Source: Siphonodentalium dalli
Lineage: Eukaryota; Mollusca; Scaphopoda; Gadilida; Siphonodentaliidae
DNA: 64,000 nucleotides
NCBI GenBank assembly: GCA_032622095.1
Contig: CP136062.1
Coordinates: 132,141,282 to 132,205,281 of the forward strand
Reading direction: 5' to 3'
In this document: positions 1-11,829 of the stretch, piece by piece
Position numbering within the stretch: the first letter of the stretch is position 1
Layout of the letters: every line of letters starts with the position of its first letter
The notes under the pieces: model-generated
The model's database searches: none
The model's input: the letters and a program-made list of their open reading frames with translations, nothing else
What the model was told of the DNA's origin: nothing
Position numbers and translations under genes: made by a program

Positions 1-1042
1 TTTCAGGAAGCTCCAGTCATGATCAGGGTTAAAGCTTGTTGTTGAGTGAAAGGAATAATTGATTTATCTGCTGAAGTCACTTCTGTTTCTAAGTATTTCT
101 ATAATTGTAGATTTCTCGATGTTTCTTTTACTAAAAACAGTGATTTTATAAAATTTTAGTTGATTCTCATTTAAATGTTGAGAAATTTATAATATTCATG
201 GATAGGAGTTATATCAATACTAGTGACACTTTATTGTATATTTTCAATTCAATTATTTAGTAAACTCTTTAATGTGTTCTGTTCCAATATACATAATCAT
301 TGTTCGTGTTTCTAATACTCTTCTTTGAATTTGATATTTGTTTTCAGCAACTAAATATTGAAATCCAGGATATAGCTGGGGGATTTCGAATGCTAGGGGT
401 TTCAACCTATGAGAGAATTCCACTCCCTGAAATTCTTACTTATGAAAATTCTACTTGGACATTCCTCCATCCCGACTATTGAATTGGAACTTGAAACTTT
501 CTAATTTGAGTAACTTTTAGAAAAATCCAGTCATAATCATCTACTTAGTATTTGGATTTTTGGTCTTGAAATTCAGAATTAAAAACTTAAATATATACAA
601 TTTTTGTGGTTATGACCCTTAACTTTTAAAATGTTTTTGTCACCATTTTGAGGGGGTGAGATATCTCACTGCTTGTTACTGCATCCCTGGTTGCAACTTA
701 ATGCTGAAACACTGTTTCAATATGCATTTTTGTAGTGTAAATGAGACAATTCTGAAATCGCATAAAAATTCCAAAATAGAAAAGGGTGAACATAATAAGT
801 TGATGAGATGTGCTGAACTTGTGCAAGTATAATGTGGGAAATTGATTGATTCTTGATTTCTTTGTTTTGTGTCCGATAATAACCTGAGCAGTCGATAAAA
901 TATATATTTTACAGCCGTTCCCTTATCAAAACATTGCTCAGGATTAGCATGGTCACAGGATCATCGTGATACCAATTTATTGTTGATCCAAATCCATTAT
1001 TTTGATGGTACTGTGATGCTACTGTCATACTACATAAATATA
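1..1042. other. Presumed WDR59 intron/upstream DNA, no supported exon
   Basis: No exon here is convincing. A stretch at 337-483 follows a TTTTCAG and stays open for about 48 codons before a stop, but it has no donor and does not resemble any part of WDR59 that I recognise. Earlier WDR59 exons (WD40 propeller, RWD domain) should lie upstream of the window. Confidence 0.4.
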
Positions 1043-1281
1043 CAGTAATGCCCTAAATAATGGACTACTTAACCATAGCAGAATTATGGGTAATTTTCAG
1101 GATTTAGTCGGAAATATGGCTTGTTGCCATTCATCGGAAAGCTCTCACTTTTGCCATTCATCGGAAAGCTCTCAATGAGAGCTTTCCGATGAATGGCAAC
1201 AAGCCATATTTCCGACTAAATCCTGAAAAATTACCCATAATTCTGCTATGGTTAAGGAGTCGATTGTTTAGGGCATTACTA
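1043..1281. mobile_element. TA-flanked hairpin MITE, pogo-like family A (copy 1)
   Basis: The ends read CAGTAATGCCCTAAATAATG and its imperfect complement at 1262-1281, next to TA. The interior is a near-perfect palindrome centred near 1170, with arms reading GGCTTGTTGCCATTCATCGG. Ends starting CAGT at TA sites point to the Tc1/mariner-pogo group. It has no coding capacity. Confidence 0.7.
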
Positions 1282-1305
1282 TAGATGATATCATTTATTC
1301 TGATA

Positions 1306-1566
1306 TTAACCGTTTCTTTACTAAGTTCTGAGAATCTCCCATCATTTATAAAGAGATGCATTTGAGTGGTTCATTATTCATCTGGACGGTTGTTCAGGAA
1401 ATATAAGCAGAAGACAGACGAACAGACAATACAATTGCTGAAGGTTTACTATTCATTAGTAGGAAATGTTCAGATAATAAGTTCATCTGGCCATTTGATG
1501 AACTTGTGATCTGAACATTTTCTAAGATAACTACTTGTCAATGAGTCTTTAGTAAAGAAAGGGTTA
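1306..1566. mobile_element. TTAA-flanked MITE, family D (degenerate copy)
   Basis: It starts TTAACCGTTTCTTTACTAAG and ends in AAAGAAAGGGTTA. An internal inverted pair around the word TCAGATAATAAGTTCA is shared with better copies at 3728, 15946 and 18756. TTAA flanks with CCCTTT-like ends resemble piggyBac-type non-autonomous elements. Assignment to that superfamily is inference. Confidence 0.55.
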
Positions 1567-2218
1567 CACTAATTTCTCGTATGAAATTCTATGTTGATTT
1601 TGTGAAAAAAATAATGTGCTTCCTTCCTTCAGTGTTTAATTTTTTAAAAGATAATTTCCTAAATGTTTGTCTGAAGACACCAAATGATGAAGAGCTCATC
1701 TCATCACTGATAAACAAGCGAGAATGATTCTACCAACGAGAGTCACTTTATTTAATTTATGTGAAAGCATGGCATTATATGCTGGAAATTTTTATACAAA
1801 ATTTATTGAAATATCTGCATTGAGCAAATTTATGTTCGCTGTGAACCACAACAGTATTTCAATTCGGTGCATACATTGCTTTGAAATTGAATTACAGCAC
1901 AATAACACTAAGGTGTTCCGACGGCTGCGATGTGTTCGTTACAGTGTATCCGTTAACAGAATGGAGATATTCTGTTTTTATGGTATGTGCCATGAGGTTT
2001 CTTGTTTTCGATCAATAAAAGATGGCGGCTGTCTTCAAAGCAGAGGAAAATTGACTTGTACTTATGTCAATAAAGTGTTAGTCGTTGGGTTTAACAGTTT
2101 TGACAGTAACGTAGAATTTATTTATTATAGATTGATTTGCAATATTGCATTTATTTTAATATCAAATTTATTAGCTGCAGGTTTATAATGTAAATCATTT
2201 GTTTGTGGTGAATTACAG

Positions 2219-2345
2219 CTGTGATGAGGATTAAACGATCTAATAGTTGGTCGGATTCATTCGAGGATTACAGACTGGTGGATGAAAAGGATCCTAAAGA
2301 GAGAGCCATTGAGCTTGAAAAGGAATTACATGAGAATAATTGCAG
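2219..2345 (+). CDS. WDR59: WDR59 exon (acidic linker, ELEKELHENNC)
   Basis: Acceptor ATTACAG ends at 2218; donor CAG|GTTAGC follows 2345. The exon begins with two bases of a split codon and ends with two bases (AG) that complete Arg with the next exon. It encodes RSNSWSDSFEDYR and the ELEKELHENNC run. Confidence 0.85.
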
Positions 2346-5300
2346 GTTAGCTGGTATTCTTATGCATGCTACAGTAATGCCCTAAGTAATCGACTCCTTA
2401 ACCACAGCAGAATTATGGGTAACTTTTCAGGATTTAGTCGGAAATATGGCTTGTTGCCATTCATCGGAAAGCTCTCGGGGAGAGCTTTCCGATGAAGGGC
2501 AACAAGCCATATTTCCGACTAAATCCTGAAAAGTTACCCATAATTCTGCTGTGGTTAAGGAGTCGATTACTTAGGGCATTACTGTACAAACACCTCTGCC
2601 TGTTATCCCTTCCATTACTGGAGCTTCCTGAAATTTTGCGAAAACCCTGTGCAAATGCATTCTCTTATATAGGAGAGTCTCTCATTGGGAGCCTTGACCT
2701 TGTAAGCCAGTGCATTCTCTTATATATGCAAGGCTCCCTATGGAAGACTCGCACATATAAGAGAATGCACTGGCACAGGGTCATTATTGTTGCACCAGCA
2801 CAGCTCCCTTCATCAAAGGGTTATTTAAGGGTCTGTTGCTTCGATGACCCAAAATCTTTTGGACTGTGATGTTTTATATCGTTAATTTTATTCAAAAATA
2901 TGCTCCCAATTTAGCTATTTGTTAAAAATGACAAATTATCTTTGGCACCCCACCAAGCATGATTAATCATAAAGTCAAATTATTTGTGTCTGGCAATCTC
3001 CTGTGACACCATGAGCAATATTAACCCTTCCATAACTAGAGCTTCCAGAAATTTTGCGAAAACTCTGTGCCAATGCATTCTCTTATAGATGCAAGTCTCC
3101 CATAGGAGAATGCATTGATCTAACAATATTTACCTCTACCGCATACAAAGCGAGTGCATTCTCTTAAATATGCGAGGCTCCCTATGGGAGATACGCATAT
3201 ATAAGAGAATGCACTGGCACACAATCTTTAATGCTGCACCAGTGCAGCTCCCGTCATGAAAGAGTTATGTGTATACATGTAAATATTTGTTATTGTGACA
3301 CGATCATAGCTTTTATTAGCATATTTATATAGGTCAGAATCTTTAGCGATCTGACTTTTCACAGAATATACTCTGTCAAAACAAATTTATCAGCCATAAT
3401 CCTTTAGTTTGACATCAATTACAGGATGTTGGATCCAGCAAATCAGCGGCAGTACGATTACTTCAAAAAGGCTTATGCACAGATTCTCTATAAATGGGGC
3501 TTCACCAATCAGTCTGCCAAAATACTCAAGTGTGTTACGTCTCCAATAGAACCTCACAAAGGTGTCGGTATGTATCTATGTGTAGCACTTCCATTTGTCT
3601 ATGATGAATGAGTAACATGGCGAAGCATGGCCCTATATGGTTGAGTTCATAGAACCTGTTCCTACTGAATACAATGCTTCTATCTAAAATAAATATAGAT
3701 GACAAGTGATTTCCATATTAAACATTCTTAACCCTTTCTATGCTGAATGGATTCTCCCATTTAGTTATAAAAGTATACATTGGAATGGTCTTATTCATTT
3801 AGAGGGGTGTTCAGGTAATAAAAACAGACGACAGACAGAAAAAACAGATAATATAAGAGAAGAATGGTTCACATTCAATTGATGGGAATTGTTCAGTTAA
3901 TACGTTCAGAAAATGACCTATAGTCTGAAAATTTCCTAAGGGAATTACTTGTCAATGTGTATTTGGATATAGAAAGGGTTAAAGACGGTGTATCTATTCC
4001 TGGCCACAACAACAACACAACTATGATAAAATGAGACTACAAAGGAGCTATTTCATGAATAAAATACAGATACAAAAGATTGCTTATGTTATATTGGTGA
4101 AGATATATTATTTGTCAATAAAGGCATAATAAAGTGGTTTATTTATATCGTATTTTGCAGTGAAATCTATAGGTGAAATGCAATTTGCCTTGGTTGAGAG
4201 TGCTATCAAGATAGAGTTCTCCCTCTTGGTACACTGAACGATTTCGCGTGCATACCAAACTATAATTCTCTGTGTGACTAAGATGAGAAAGTATTAACCA
4301 GTAGTCAGCCAGCTATGTTCTATTTCCAAACGAAGTTCATGCAATATAACACAGTGATATATGATTATTAAAAAGGCTGCTACTCGCGCGCAACATCACA
4401 CTCAGTATTGTGCAGAGTTTTATCAACAGATTGTAATTGTTCTACCATTTCTCACGATTTTCCCACCACACCATGACGAATAGTATTATCTGAATCGGAA
4501 TCAGAATAATTTATTTCATGACATAACATAGTGTATAAAATATAAACATAGACATAATAAGAAAAAGAAGTGAGATGTCATGTGGAGGGAACATGACCTA
4601 TCCAGGTCGTCTTCCTGTTGCCACCATCAATAACAAACTTTTTGGCTGATTCTAAGTTTATTTTATAATATAACTGGTCATATGACACGTGCGAGCTGGA
4701 TTAATTATGTTATAATCCTTGTTCATTACTAAAAACTAATAAAAGGACAAATAGATTTAGAAATCATGATGTGAAACCACATAATATTGGTTAAATAGAC
4801 ATGTTTTATAAATCAATTAATTGAATAATTGAATAATTAGCACTAATCAACCAATTAATTAATTAGCACTGAATATAGGCACGCTACAAGACAGAAGAAA
4901 CCAAAATTTAAAATGTCTGATATTTCTTTGATGGGCAAAGTTAGACATTTTCAATCTAAACCTCTCCACTCAATGTATGTAGTTCTTGTAATCATACATT
5001 CTGTATCATAGACTATTATCAATTTTGGAGTCATGAACGAAGTTATACTGAAAAGAGAATCTTCAGGTTCTCATCAAACTTTGTCCCGTTGCTTGAATTT
5101 ATGGTCTCCCATAGGTAGCCTCGCATATATAAGAAAATACATTGGCCTAACACTATTTACTTTTACCTTGTAAGCGAATGCATTCTTTTATATATGCGAG
5201 ACTCGCATACATAAGAGAATGTACTGGCACAGGATCTTTAGTGCTGCACTAGCTCCCGTCATGAAAGGGTTTAAGAACAATTGTATCAGTCTGGTCATAT

Positions 5301-7759
5301 AATTAGTCATTCACTGTTATTTTTATGTTAAAGAAAAATCATATTGCATACTCATGATTTACCTATGTACAATCCAATCCACTCTCATAACTGTTTCATT
5401 GTATATGTATTTCATTACAGAATTCTGCACTATATGCCATAACTGCAGCAAACAAGTGCGTGGTGCACAGTGTGACTCATGTAAATATCTCGCTCTGCAA
5501 TGTGCAATATGCAGGATTGGCGTCAGAGGTGAGTAATCAGTGACACCCTCAACGCTTCTTTACTGAATGGATTCTCCCATTCAGTTATAAAAGTATACAT
5601 TGGAATGGTGTATTGTTCATTGTAGGGATGTTCTGGAAATATAAGCAGATAACAAACAGATGACAGAATTGATTGGTGGGAAATGTTCATATAATAAGTT
5701 CAACCAAATGGGTGTTTGTCAGTTGAACTTATTATCTCAACATTTCCTAAGGGAACTAATTGTTAATGAGTACAAGTGTTTGGCCAAAATGTTTCATGTC
5801 TTGTCAGTGATCCTATCTCTGAATGTATTGGCCTATGTATGCTACAATAAAAATATAGTAGAAACAAGATATTCAGAATTTATGCTGGTTAAAGCCACAT
5901 GGTGGTTTGCACTACATAATAGACCTAATAATATTTGCTTTTGAATTTTTTCTGGTATTGAAATAGGTCGATAAATATTTAAACAACCTTTCTACGAGCA
6001 TTATATTCTTAGAAAGATGCATTGAAGTCACAGAAAGCCATTTGTGTTTATTGGAATTGGAAACGGAATGTCCTTTGTATATTGCGTTATCTTAATACGA
6101 AACTGTTAAAAAAAACTTCACACACTGCTTTTTCTTCATTTTAATCATAAATTATGTAGTCCCATAAAAGTTTCAGAGCGACGGCTGCTCTAGAATTTCT
6201 TCCCATGGTCCAGAGTTTCAATTTTACACAACCACTGACAAAAATTAAAGCATATTATATCAGCGCTATATCGACAAATTTGTTCGAAATCTTCCACATA
6301 GGTATGTTTTGAAATACCGCTTACCAAATAATGTATACATAATTGTGGGATTTGAACTAGCCATGTCCGTTTAATTTAACTTTTTTTTCAAGTGCAAACC
6401 GCAGACTCCATTTCATATTTTGCACTTGTACAGACTATATAGAGGATCTCCAATGAGTTATGTTGGGATATAAGATTTTATGAAATGAGTTTGATAAATT
6501 TGATTCACGAGTCGTAGATGAGTTGTTAATCAAATTTATGAAATGAGTTTCATAAAATCTCATATCCCAACATAACGAGTTGAAGATCTTGTATATCACA
6601 TGAAAAAAACTAGAGCTTTTTAACAAATCAAAATCTTTAAAAGAAGCTGAAAAATTCATGTAAAATACATACATGCACAGCGTTGGCTGAGACGCTTCAC
6701 AACTGTATACGACCGTATTGCACGCTCTGCCTTATGATGAAACATATAGTCCCCAAATTTGCCTCTTTGTTTTTGTGGCTATGTTCGCTACTGCAACTAA
6801 GTAAGTTGGACAATAATTGCACTTTAATGAACGAAGCAATCATTTTGCAATGTCTGGTATTGGTGTCAAGTGCGGCTTTTCTAAATAGTATTAGTCCCCG
6901 TGGTACTTTACTTGGCGCAATGCCAAGTATCCTGGGAAGCACGCGCCGATTACACACTAGTGAGAGATAAGAAAATATGTAATGGATTTTCAATGATATT
7001 ATAGGGGTTTCATGTGATATAGTGTGATTATACGGACTTGCAACAATCATTAATACAATTAATTTTACTAAATGAGAGCATTTCTAGCCCAGCCTTGCAA
7101 AGGGGTTGATTGGATTGTTTCAGGTCAGCATAAAGGGAGTGAATTTAAAGAGATGAAGAGGGAGGGATTTTTATTATAAAACAATATTGAATAAACATAT
7201 ATCCACTCAAATGAGAAAACTCATTCACACAAACATGAGTTATAAATAAACCTGGAAAATGCATCTACACATCCATTTTCAATACAATTATATCTTCACA
7301 GACAAAATTAACAATTTAAATTGAAGAGACCCCGTTCTCGATTCAGATTTCTAACTTCTTACTGTAATTGTGTTGATAGACATGAAATCTCAGTCAAAAT
7401 TGTGTTAACTTTTTATGGACATCTGCATCTGGCCATGAGCAAATTAAATTAGACACAAAGCTAGTTCATGGGGAGGTGGAATGCTTCGTTGGTATTTTCC
7501 CTCCATGGAAAAAAAACAAACTGTAAAATAAATTTTGTGTTGATTTAAAAATTTCTTTTAGAAAGGGGAAATTGACTGTGTGGCCTAATAACCAAATGTT
7601 AATTTTCAACCTTTGTCCACAGGTGCTTCCAATTTCTGTTTGGCATGTGGCCATGGAGGACATACAACACACATGTCGGATTGGTTCAAGAAGGAGGAGC
7701 AGTGCCCTACAGGTTGTGGTTGTCTATGTAAAATGGAGAATCCCATGGTTTGCTCATGA
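2219..7759 (+). CDS. WDR59: WDR59 homologue, 3' part (last four coding exons)
   Basis: WDR59 is a subunit of GATOR2, the lysosome-associated complex that relays amino-acid sufficiency to mTORC1. Exons: 2219-2345, 3425-3567, 5421-5528 and 7623-7759 (stop TGA 7757-7759). Junction phases agree throughout, and all introns are GT-AG. Joined, they give about 171 residues. The first part ends in ELEKELHENNCR, then MLDPANQRQYDYFKKAYAQI. Next comes the Cys/His-rich tail with CTICHNC, CDSC, CAIC, CLACGHGGHTTHM and CPTGCGC, i.e. the zinc-binding C-terminal RING-like module typical of WDR59. The last residues are MENPMVCS. The N-terminal WD40 and RWD parts lie upstream. The introns carry MITEs only. I am confident of the family because the C-terminal signature is distinctive. 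Confidence 0.93.
2372..2584. mobile_element. TA-flanked hairpin MITE, family A (copy 2)
   Basis: Complementary ends start CAGTAATGCCCTAAGTAATC and finish GATTACTTAGGGCATTACTG, with TA outside each. The whole element folds back on itself around 2478. It lies only 26 bp after a WDR59 donor site. Confidence 0.8.
2605..2826. mobile_element. Double-hairpin element, family C
   Basis: The ends read CCCTTCCATTACTGG and a degenerate complement CATCAAAGGGTTA. Between them lie a full inverted pair around TGCATTCTCTTATATA with a CTCCCTATGGGAG-like centre and a second half-arm. Other copies are at 3021, 9331, 16191, 19643, 20245, 48465, 48882 and 56819. Confidence 0.65.
3021..3268. mobile_element. Double-hairpin TTAA element, family C
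   Basis: It starts TTAACCCTTCCATAACTAGA and ends CATGAAAGAGTTA. Two hairpin units with arms TGCATTCTCTTATA and ATATAAGAGAATGCA lie between. It sits in a WDR59 intron. Confidence 0.65.
3425..3567 (+). CDS. WDR59: WDR59 exon (DPANQRQYDYFKKAYAQILY region)
   Basis: Acceptor AATTACAG ends at 3424; donor GTATGT begins at 3568. The exon begins with the last base of an Arg codon and ends in phase 1 after GVxx. It encodes the conserved helical segment just before the zinc-binding tail. Confidence 0.93.
3728..3982. mobile_element. TTAA-flanked MITE, family D
   Basis: It begins TTAACCCTTTCTATGCTGAA and ends GATATAGAAAGGGTTAA, an inverted pair inside TTAA. The centre holds a weaker inverted pair (TTCAGTTAATACGTTCAG). 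It is non-coding and lies in a WDR59 intron. Confidence 0.65.
4491..4690 (-). repeat. Possible LINE/SINE 3' tail
   Basis: Read on the minus strand, a hairpin-like block (GGCAACAGGAAGACGACC) is followed by AT-rich sequence and a short tandem tail (ATTCTGATTCCGATTCAGA). The AGGAAGAC-centred hairpin recurs near 9915 and 32670, each followed by AT-rich sequence and a simple tail. That pattern suggests a shared retroposon 3' end. Family unknown. Confidence 0.3.
5100..5273. mobile_element. Family C element, degenerate copy
   Basis: It shows the hairpin arms (GGTCTCCCATAGGTAGCCTCG, ATATATGCGAGACTCGCATA) and the closing CATGAAAGGGTTTAA, but the left end is eroded. It lies in the WDR59 intron before the exon at 5421. 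Confidence 0.5.
5421..5528 (+). CDS. WDR59: WDR59 exon (first zinc-binding Cys pairs)
   Basis: Acceptor TTCATTACAG ends at 5420; donor GTGAGT begins at 5529. Phase 1 at both ends. It encodes the pattern C-x2-C-x2-C, then C-x2-C, then C-x2-C and the conserved RIGVRG. Confidence 0.95.
5550..5790. mobile_element. Family D MITE, degenerate copy
   Basis: It contains CTTTACTGAATGGATTCTCCC, the TATAAAAGTATACATTGGAA word and a TTCATATAATAAGTTCA / TGAACTTATTATCTCAA inverted pair, all as in other family D copies. The terminal TTAA sites are lost. Confidence 0.5.
6436..6597. repeat. Imperfect palindrome ~160 bp
   Basis: The left arm (GGGATATAAGATTTTATGAA) is mirrored by the right arm (TTCATAAAATCTCATATCCC) around a short AT-rich loop. 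It is probably another fold-back MITE in the last WDR59 intron. I see no clear target duplication. Confidence 0.5.
7623..7759 (+). CDS. WDR59: WDR59 last coding exon
   Basis: Acceptor TTTGTCCACAG ends at 7622. The exon encodes ASNFCLACGHGGHTTHMSDW followed by CPTGCGCLC and stops at TGA 7757-7759. The zinc ligands expected in the family are all present. Confidence 0.95.
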
Positions 7760-7978
7760 CATGAAGAATAGCTGCTATTGACTGGGGGTCATGAGAACCA
7801 GCCAGATATACTACATCTGTCTGAAAATCAAAACATTAGTGAGGTCAGGTCAAAGTTTGTTTTGACCCGAACAGCAGACAGACATGACAATTAGATCTAC
7901 ATAATGAACATTTGGATATATACCCTGATAAGGGATGATTTCATCTTGTTGATTCAAGATGAGTGTTTGTTTTATTTG

Positions 7979-7984
7979 AATAAA
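7979..7984 (+). terminator. Candidate poly(A) signal for WDR59
   Basis: A canonical AATAAA lies 220 bp after the WDR59 stop, the first one downstream. Position and sequence only; cleavage is not observed. Confidence 0.45.
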
Positions 7985-8286
7985 TTATTTAAGTTTAAAA
8001 AACAATTCATTTGCTTACTTTCAAACCACATTTTCCATAAACTGTAACTTTTTTTTCAGAACCTTGTCAATTCACCATTGATATATTGAGCATCCACACA
8101 CTCCACACGATTTATCATGGGCATTTAGAATAATTTAGGACACTCCTCTCCCTTATTGAAGAATGACATCTCCCATTGTTTGTTTTCTCAATGTTTTCAA
8201 CACCATATTACCAAAAGTAACAAATTGTCTGACATTAAGTAACATATCATCTCAATAGTGTTTCTAATATTTACAGGCAAGGAATA

Positions 8287-8439
8287 CAGTAATGCTCTAA
8301 ATAATCAACTCCTTAACCACAGCAGAATTGTGGGTAACTTTTCAGGATTTAGTCGGTAATATGGCAACAAGCCTGAAATCCTGAAAAGTTACACCTTATT
8401 CTGCTGTGGTTAAGGAGTCGATTATTTAGAGCATTACTT
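8287..8439. mobile_element. Hairpin MITE, family A (short copy)
   Basis: The ends are CAGTAATGCTCTAAATAATC and GATTATTTAGAGCATTACTT, with TA flanks. The central part is shortened compared with copies at 1043 and 2372. Confidence 0.7.
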
Positions 8440-8636
8440 TACCTCTAAAACATAATTTTAGAATCCAAAATGTAATGGATTATGGTAAACTATGAATAAT
8501 TGGCAGCATCAGTATTCACTATGTTCAATCTAAAAGCCAGCCCAAAATATCACCTGTCATATCTAATACTAGATATTTCCCAAAGACCCAGTTGTAATTT
8601 ACAACAGATGATTCAAATAAAACAGTTTTTAAGACT

Positions 8637-8799
8637 TTAACCCTTTCTATACAAAATACTCATTGATGACTCATTTTTCACTTTTATTATTTGTCGTCTG
8701 CCTATTTTTCCTGAAAACTCCTCCAGATGAATAATAGACCGTTACAATGTTTACTTTTACAATTCAGTGGGAGAATCCATTTTGTGTAGAAAGGGTTAA
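8637..8799. mobile_element. TTAA-flanked MITE, family D (short copy)
   Basis: It starts TTAACCCTTTCTATACAAAA and ends TTTTGTGTAGAAAGGGTTAA; the two ends are near-perfect complements inside TTAA. The middle keeps GTCGTCTGCC and CTCCAGATGAATAATAGACC, shared with other D copies. Confidence 0.7.
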
Positions 8800-9330
8800 A
8801 AATGACAGTCGCATAATGACTCCCAGGCTTTTAATCAGACAGTGTCCGTGTTGAGAAAATAACCATAAAAATTCATTCAGTTAAACTATCGCTCCCAATT
8901 GACATTCAAAATCATCTAGTCAAACCATCTCTCCTGAATAAACAGTAATTAAGTGTTAATGTGTAAAAAAGAACATTCAAAATCCTCCAGTCTAACCACC
9001 TCTCCTAATGATTCATGGTAGTTAATTATACGTTCAGATGCTTCTAATAAACAGTAACTAAAGATCTTCCTAACTATGTTTTATATAGTTTCCGGTGTAT
9101 AATATAATAAATATAAGTCAAAGACACCTGTCTGGAAACACTTCTATCAATTAATATTGATTTTATATCGATATTTTCTTATATGCGATAATCAATTGAG
9201 ACATTTTTTATTATTTACTATTTTTAGAAGAGTCCGTGATGAGACATTCAGGCAATCTCAGATAGAGATAACAGTTCTCCCACTTGCTATGCTCCACACA
9301 CTGTAAAATGTCCCAAATTGATAGTATGTA

Positions 9331-9712
9331 TTAACCCTTTACCCAACAAACCGGCCAAATAAAGCTTCAATAGCCTAAAATATCTTCGGTCTGTCTCAAT
9401 AGAACCATACAAATATGGATATCATTGGAACCGGCTCCTTGACCACATTGTGATAGTTACAGTTATGCCCTGTGCCAATGCATTCTCTTATATATGCGAG
9501 TCGACCATAGGTCGACTCGCATATATAAGAGAATGCATTTATCTAAAAAAAATTAACACTTTTTACCATTTTTTCTTACATTCTTTAACAATTTTATAAT
9601 TATTAATGTGTTAAGCCAATGCATTCTCTTATATATGCGAGGCGACCTATGGTCGACTCGCATATATAAGAGAATGCATTGGCACAGGGCCGTTCTGTTG
9701 GGTAAAGGGTTA
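9331..9712. mobile_element. TTAA double-hairpin element, family C (long copy 1)
   Basis: It starts TTAACCCTTTACCCAACAAA and ends TTGGGTAAAGGGTTA. Two palindromes, each built from TGCATTCTCTTATATATGCG and its complement around a GTCGACCATAGGTCGAC-type centre, occupy 9478-9537 and 9619-9680. It is almost identical over most of its length to 19643-20004. CCCTTT ends at TTAA resemble piggyBac ends. Confidence 0.8.
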
Positions 9713-11825
9713 TACCAGAAAATTTTAAATAAAATCAATATTAAACTCAGGAAACTATATAAACACTTATTGTTGGAAGAGATAGAACATATAACCAATT
9801 ACTCATTCAAGAAAAGAGCTCAGTTATGGACCAGAGACACCATTTAAATCATTCACATGTTCTTGTACAGACGTTGTTTATATAATCAGGCCTTGATCAC
9901 CAAATCTGTGCCAGGGGATGTCAGGAAGACGGTCCTCGAGATTATGACATCCCCTGGTGATATAATGTTATACTCTTCTTGTATCGTAATTGTTATAAAC
10001 ATAAGTATTGCATTATATCACCAATAAACAATCAATCAAACATATTTTAATGTGAAAAAGAATATTCAAAATTATTCAGTCAATTTACTGCTCCAAATGG
10101 TTGATTGTGACTAACAAAACATATTTTACAAAACAGTCGGTGTGGTGAAATCAACTCAATTCTCAAATCAGATATCTACTAAGGTGGGTGTGGAGAAAAC
10201 AAAATAACAATAATATTTTCTATTCAATCAGTCAAACTGCAGTCGCACATACGTACAGTTGTGGCAACTTTTTAGGTTGTATTAGCTTACTGCAGAGCTA
10301 TTTAACACTGATTGTATTCGCCAATCTACCCATACTCGCGATAGCATCGGGTGGCTGACCATATATGTCATTCCAGTCAATCAACAGCCAATATCAGTGT
10401 AAAACATGTTATCACTTTAATCTGCGTTAACGACTATAAATGGCACACTTATACCTTTGTTCTGAAGTGTATTGCTTAAGAGTAATCAATTGGTTTCGAT
10501 GATTAATTCTTGCACTATTTGTAAGTATCGACAAGTAAAGTTGCATCCTCTTTCGGTAAATTCGCAGAGAGTCAGCGACTGAGCTATACTCAGAATCATT
10601 CTCGTTTTACTTCGGTAATGCTATATAACCAATTAGAAACCAATTTAGTTGCGCCAAATTTTTAAATGCACTCTTTGGGTGTTAATAAAGGACTTTACCC
10701 AGTGCGACATCCAGTGACCCAGCTAGCTATTAATAGAAATACCAAACACAGTATTGACCACAAAAAATACATCAAATGATGCTGCCATCTGTAATCACTT
10801 CATGCACATGTACTTGTAAGGAGTGCTAATGTCGCAATCTCAATGATTGTTTTGATGACGTTATCTCTTTCACTTTCATTGTTTATGTTGATTGCACTGA
10901 TTTGCCTGTGAAACAAAACACTGGCATGTGCACTGTGTACATTGGGTCATCGTTAATGCTGCGAAATATATGCTGTGTATTCTTTATCTAGTATTGTGTC
11001 AACTCAATCAAAATCGCGAGGTGTACATATTTTGATGCCCTGCTTTTCAATTCCAGGCACACGAAGGCGCTCAAGGCAGTCAAGCACTGTTGTGCACATT
11101 AAAATCAAAGGACTGGTTTTTACTCTCAGAAGAATAACATACAATGTTAGCTGTTGTTGGCTCGTTTTCTCGTGTTTTTTTGTGGAACATATCCATGTGG
11201 AATTGAAGACCCAGGTTCCTCGTAATATATTGAGTCCGAAAATGTATCTGTACTGTAAAAATAAAATAATATAGGAATTAATACTTCAACATTTATTTGA
11301 AGCCAATAATGAAAGTTGCAATTTTACAATACAAATTATATGGTCTCGGGTACCGCCTTTATCAGCAAAAAGTCTAATTCAAATATTTTACTTGGAAAGT
11401 AATTAAGAATTTTTACAGCAGTTGACACTGGTTGGAAATTCAATTCCCTCTGTATCTTCACATTATTGAATATAAGAGAGGTTTATATTGAAGGCTCAAA
11501 TCTGCTGAAAGAAATCTGATTGTTTGCTTGGGGAAATTACAGAATATGATAGGATAATGTTGAATATACATGTGCACTGTATATTATTCTGGGGTGGCAG
11601 TCATGCAAGGCAGTCTTCCTTCCACATCCCTCCCCCAAGCAGGATTTTATTACATAAAATCACATATGTACATCTTTTAATTTATAAAATTATGTAAAAA
11701 GTAAAAAGCCAGAAATCATCGCCCTATTTATCATGCACAAAATACCAGAAAACACCAGCTGAAAACACATGTATCTATTTTAATAACCTGAAATATGAAA
11801 AAGTTGGTGATTTCCTGTGATCTTA
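9713..11825. other. No gene seen; retroposon-like fragment at 9880-10030
   Basis: I find no supported exon. At 9910-9958 a hairpin (GCCAGGGGATGTC ... GACATCCCCTGG) is followed by AT-rich DNA and a CAATCAATCAAA tail, like a retroposon 3' end. The 99-codon open stretch at 10975 has no family resemblance or splice context. Confidence 0.35.
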
Positions 11826-11829
11826 ATGA

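Noticed and set aside
337-483. Possible WDR59 exon after TTTTCAG
   Set aside because: Open for about 48 codons but it ends in a stop without a donor and does not match the part of WDR59 expected before the exon at 2219.
1724-2188. 154-codon ORF upstream of the WDR59 exon
   Set aside because: No splice context, no recognisable motif, and it lies in what should be a WDR59 intron.
2492-2869. 125-codon ORF after the first WDR59 exon
   Set aside because: It runs through two MITEs (families A and C) and merely translates their hairpins.
10975-11274. 99-codon ORF
   Set aside because: No family resemblance, no splice sites, no codon signal by eye; consistent with chance.
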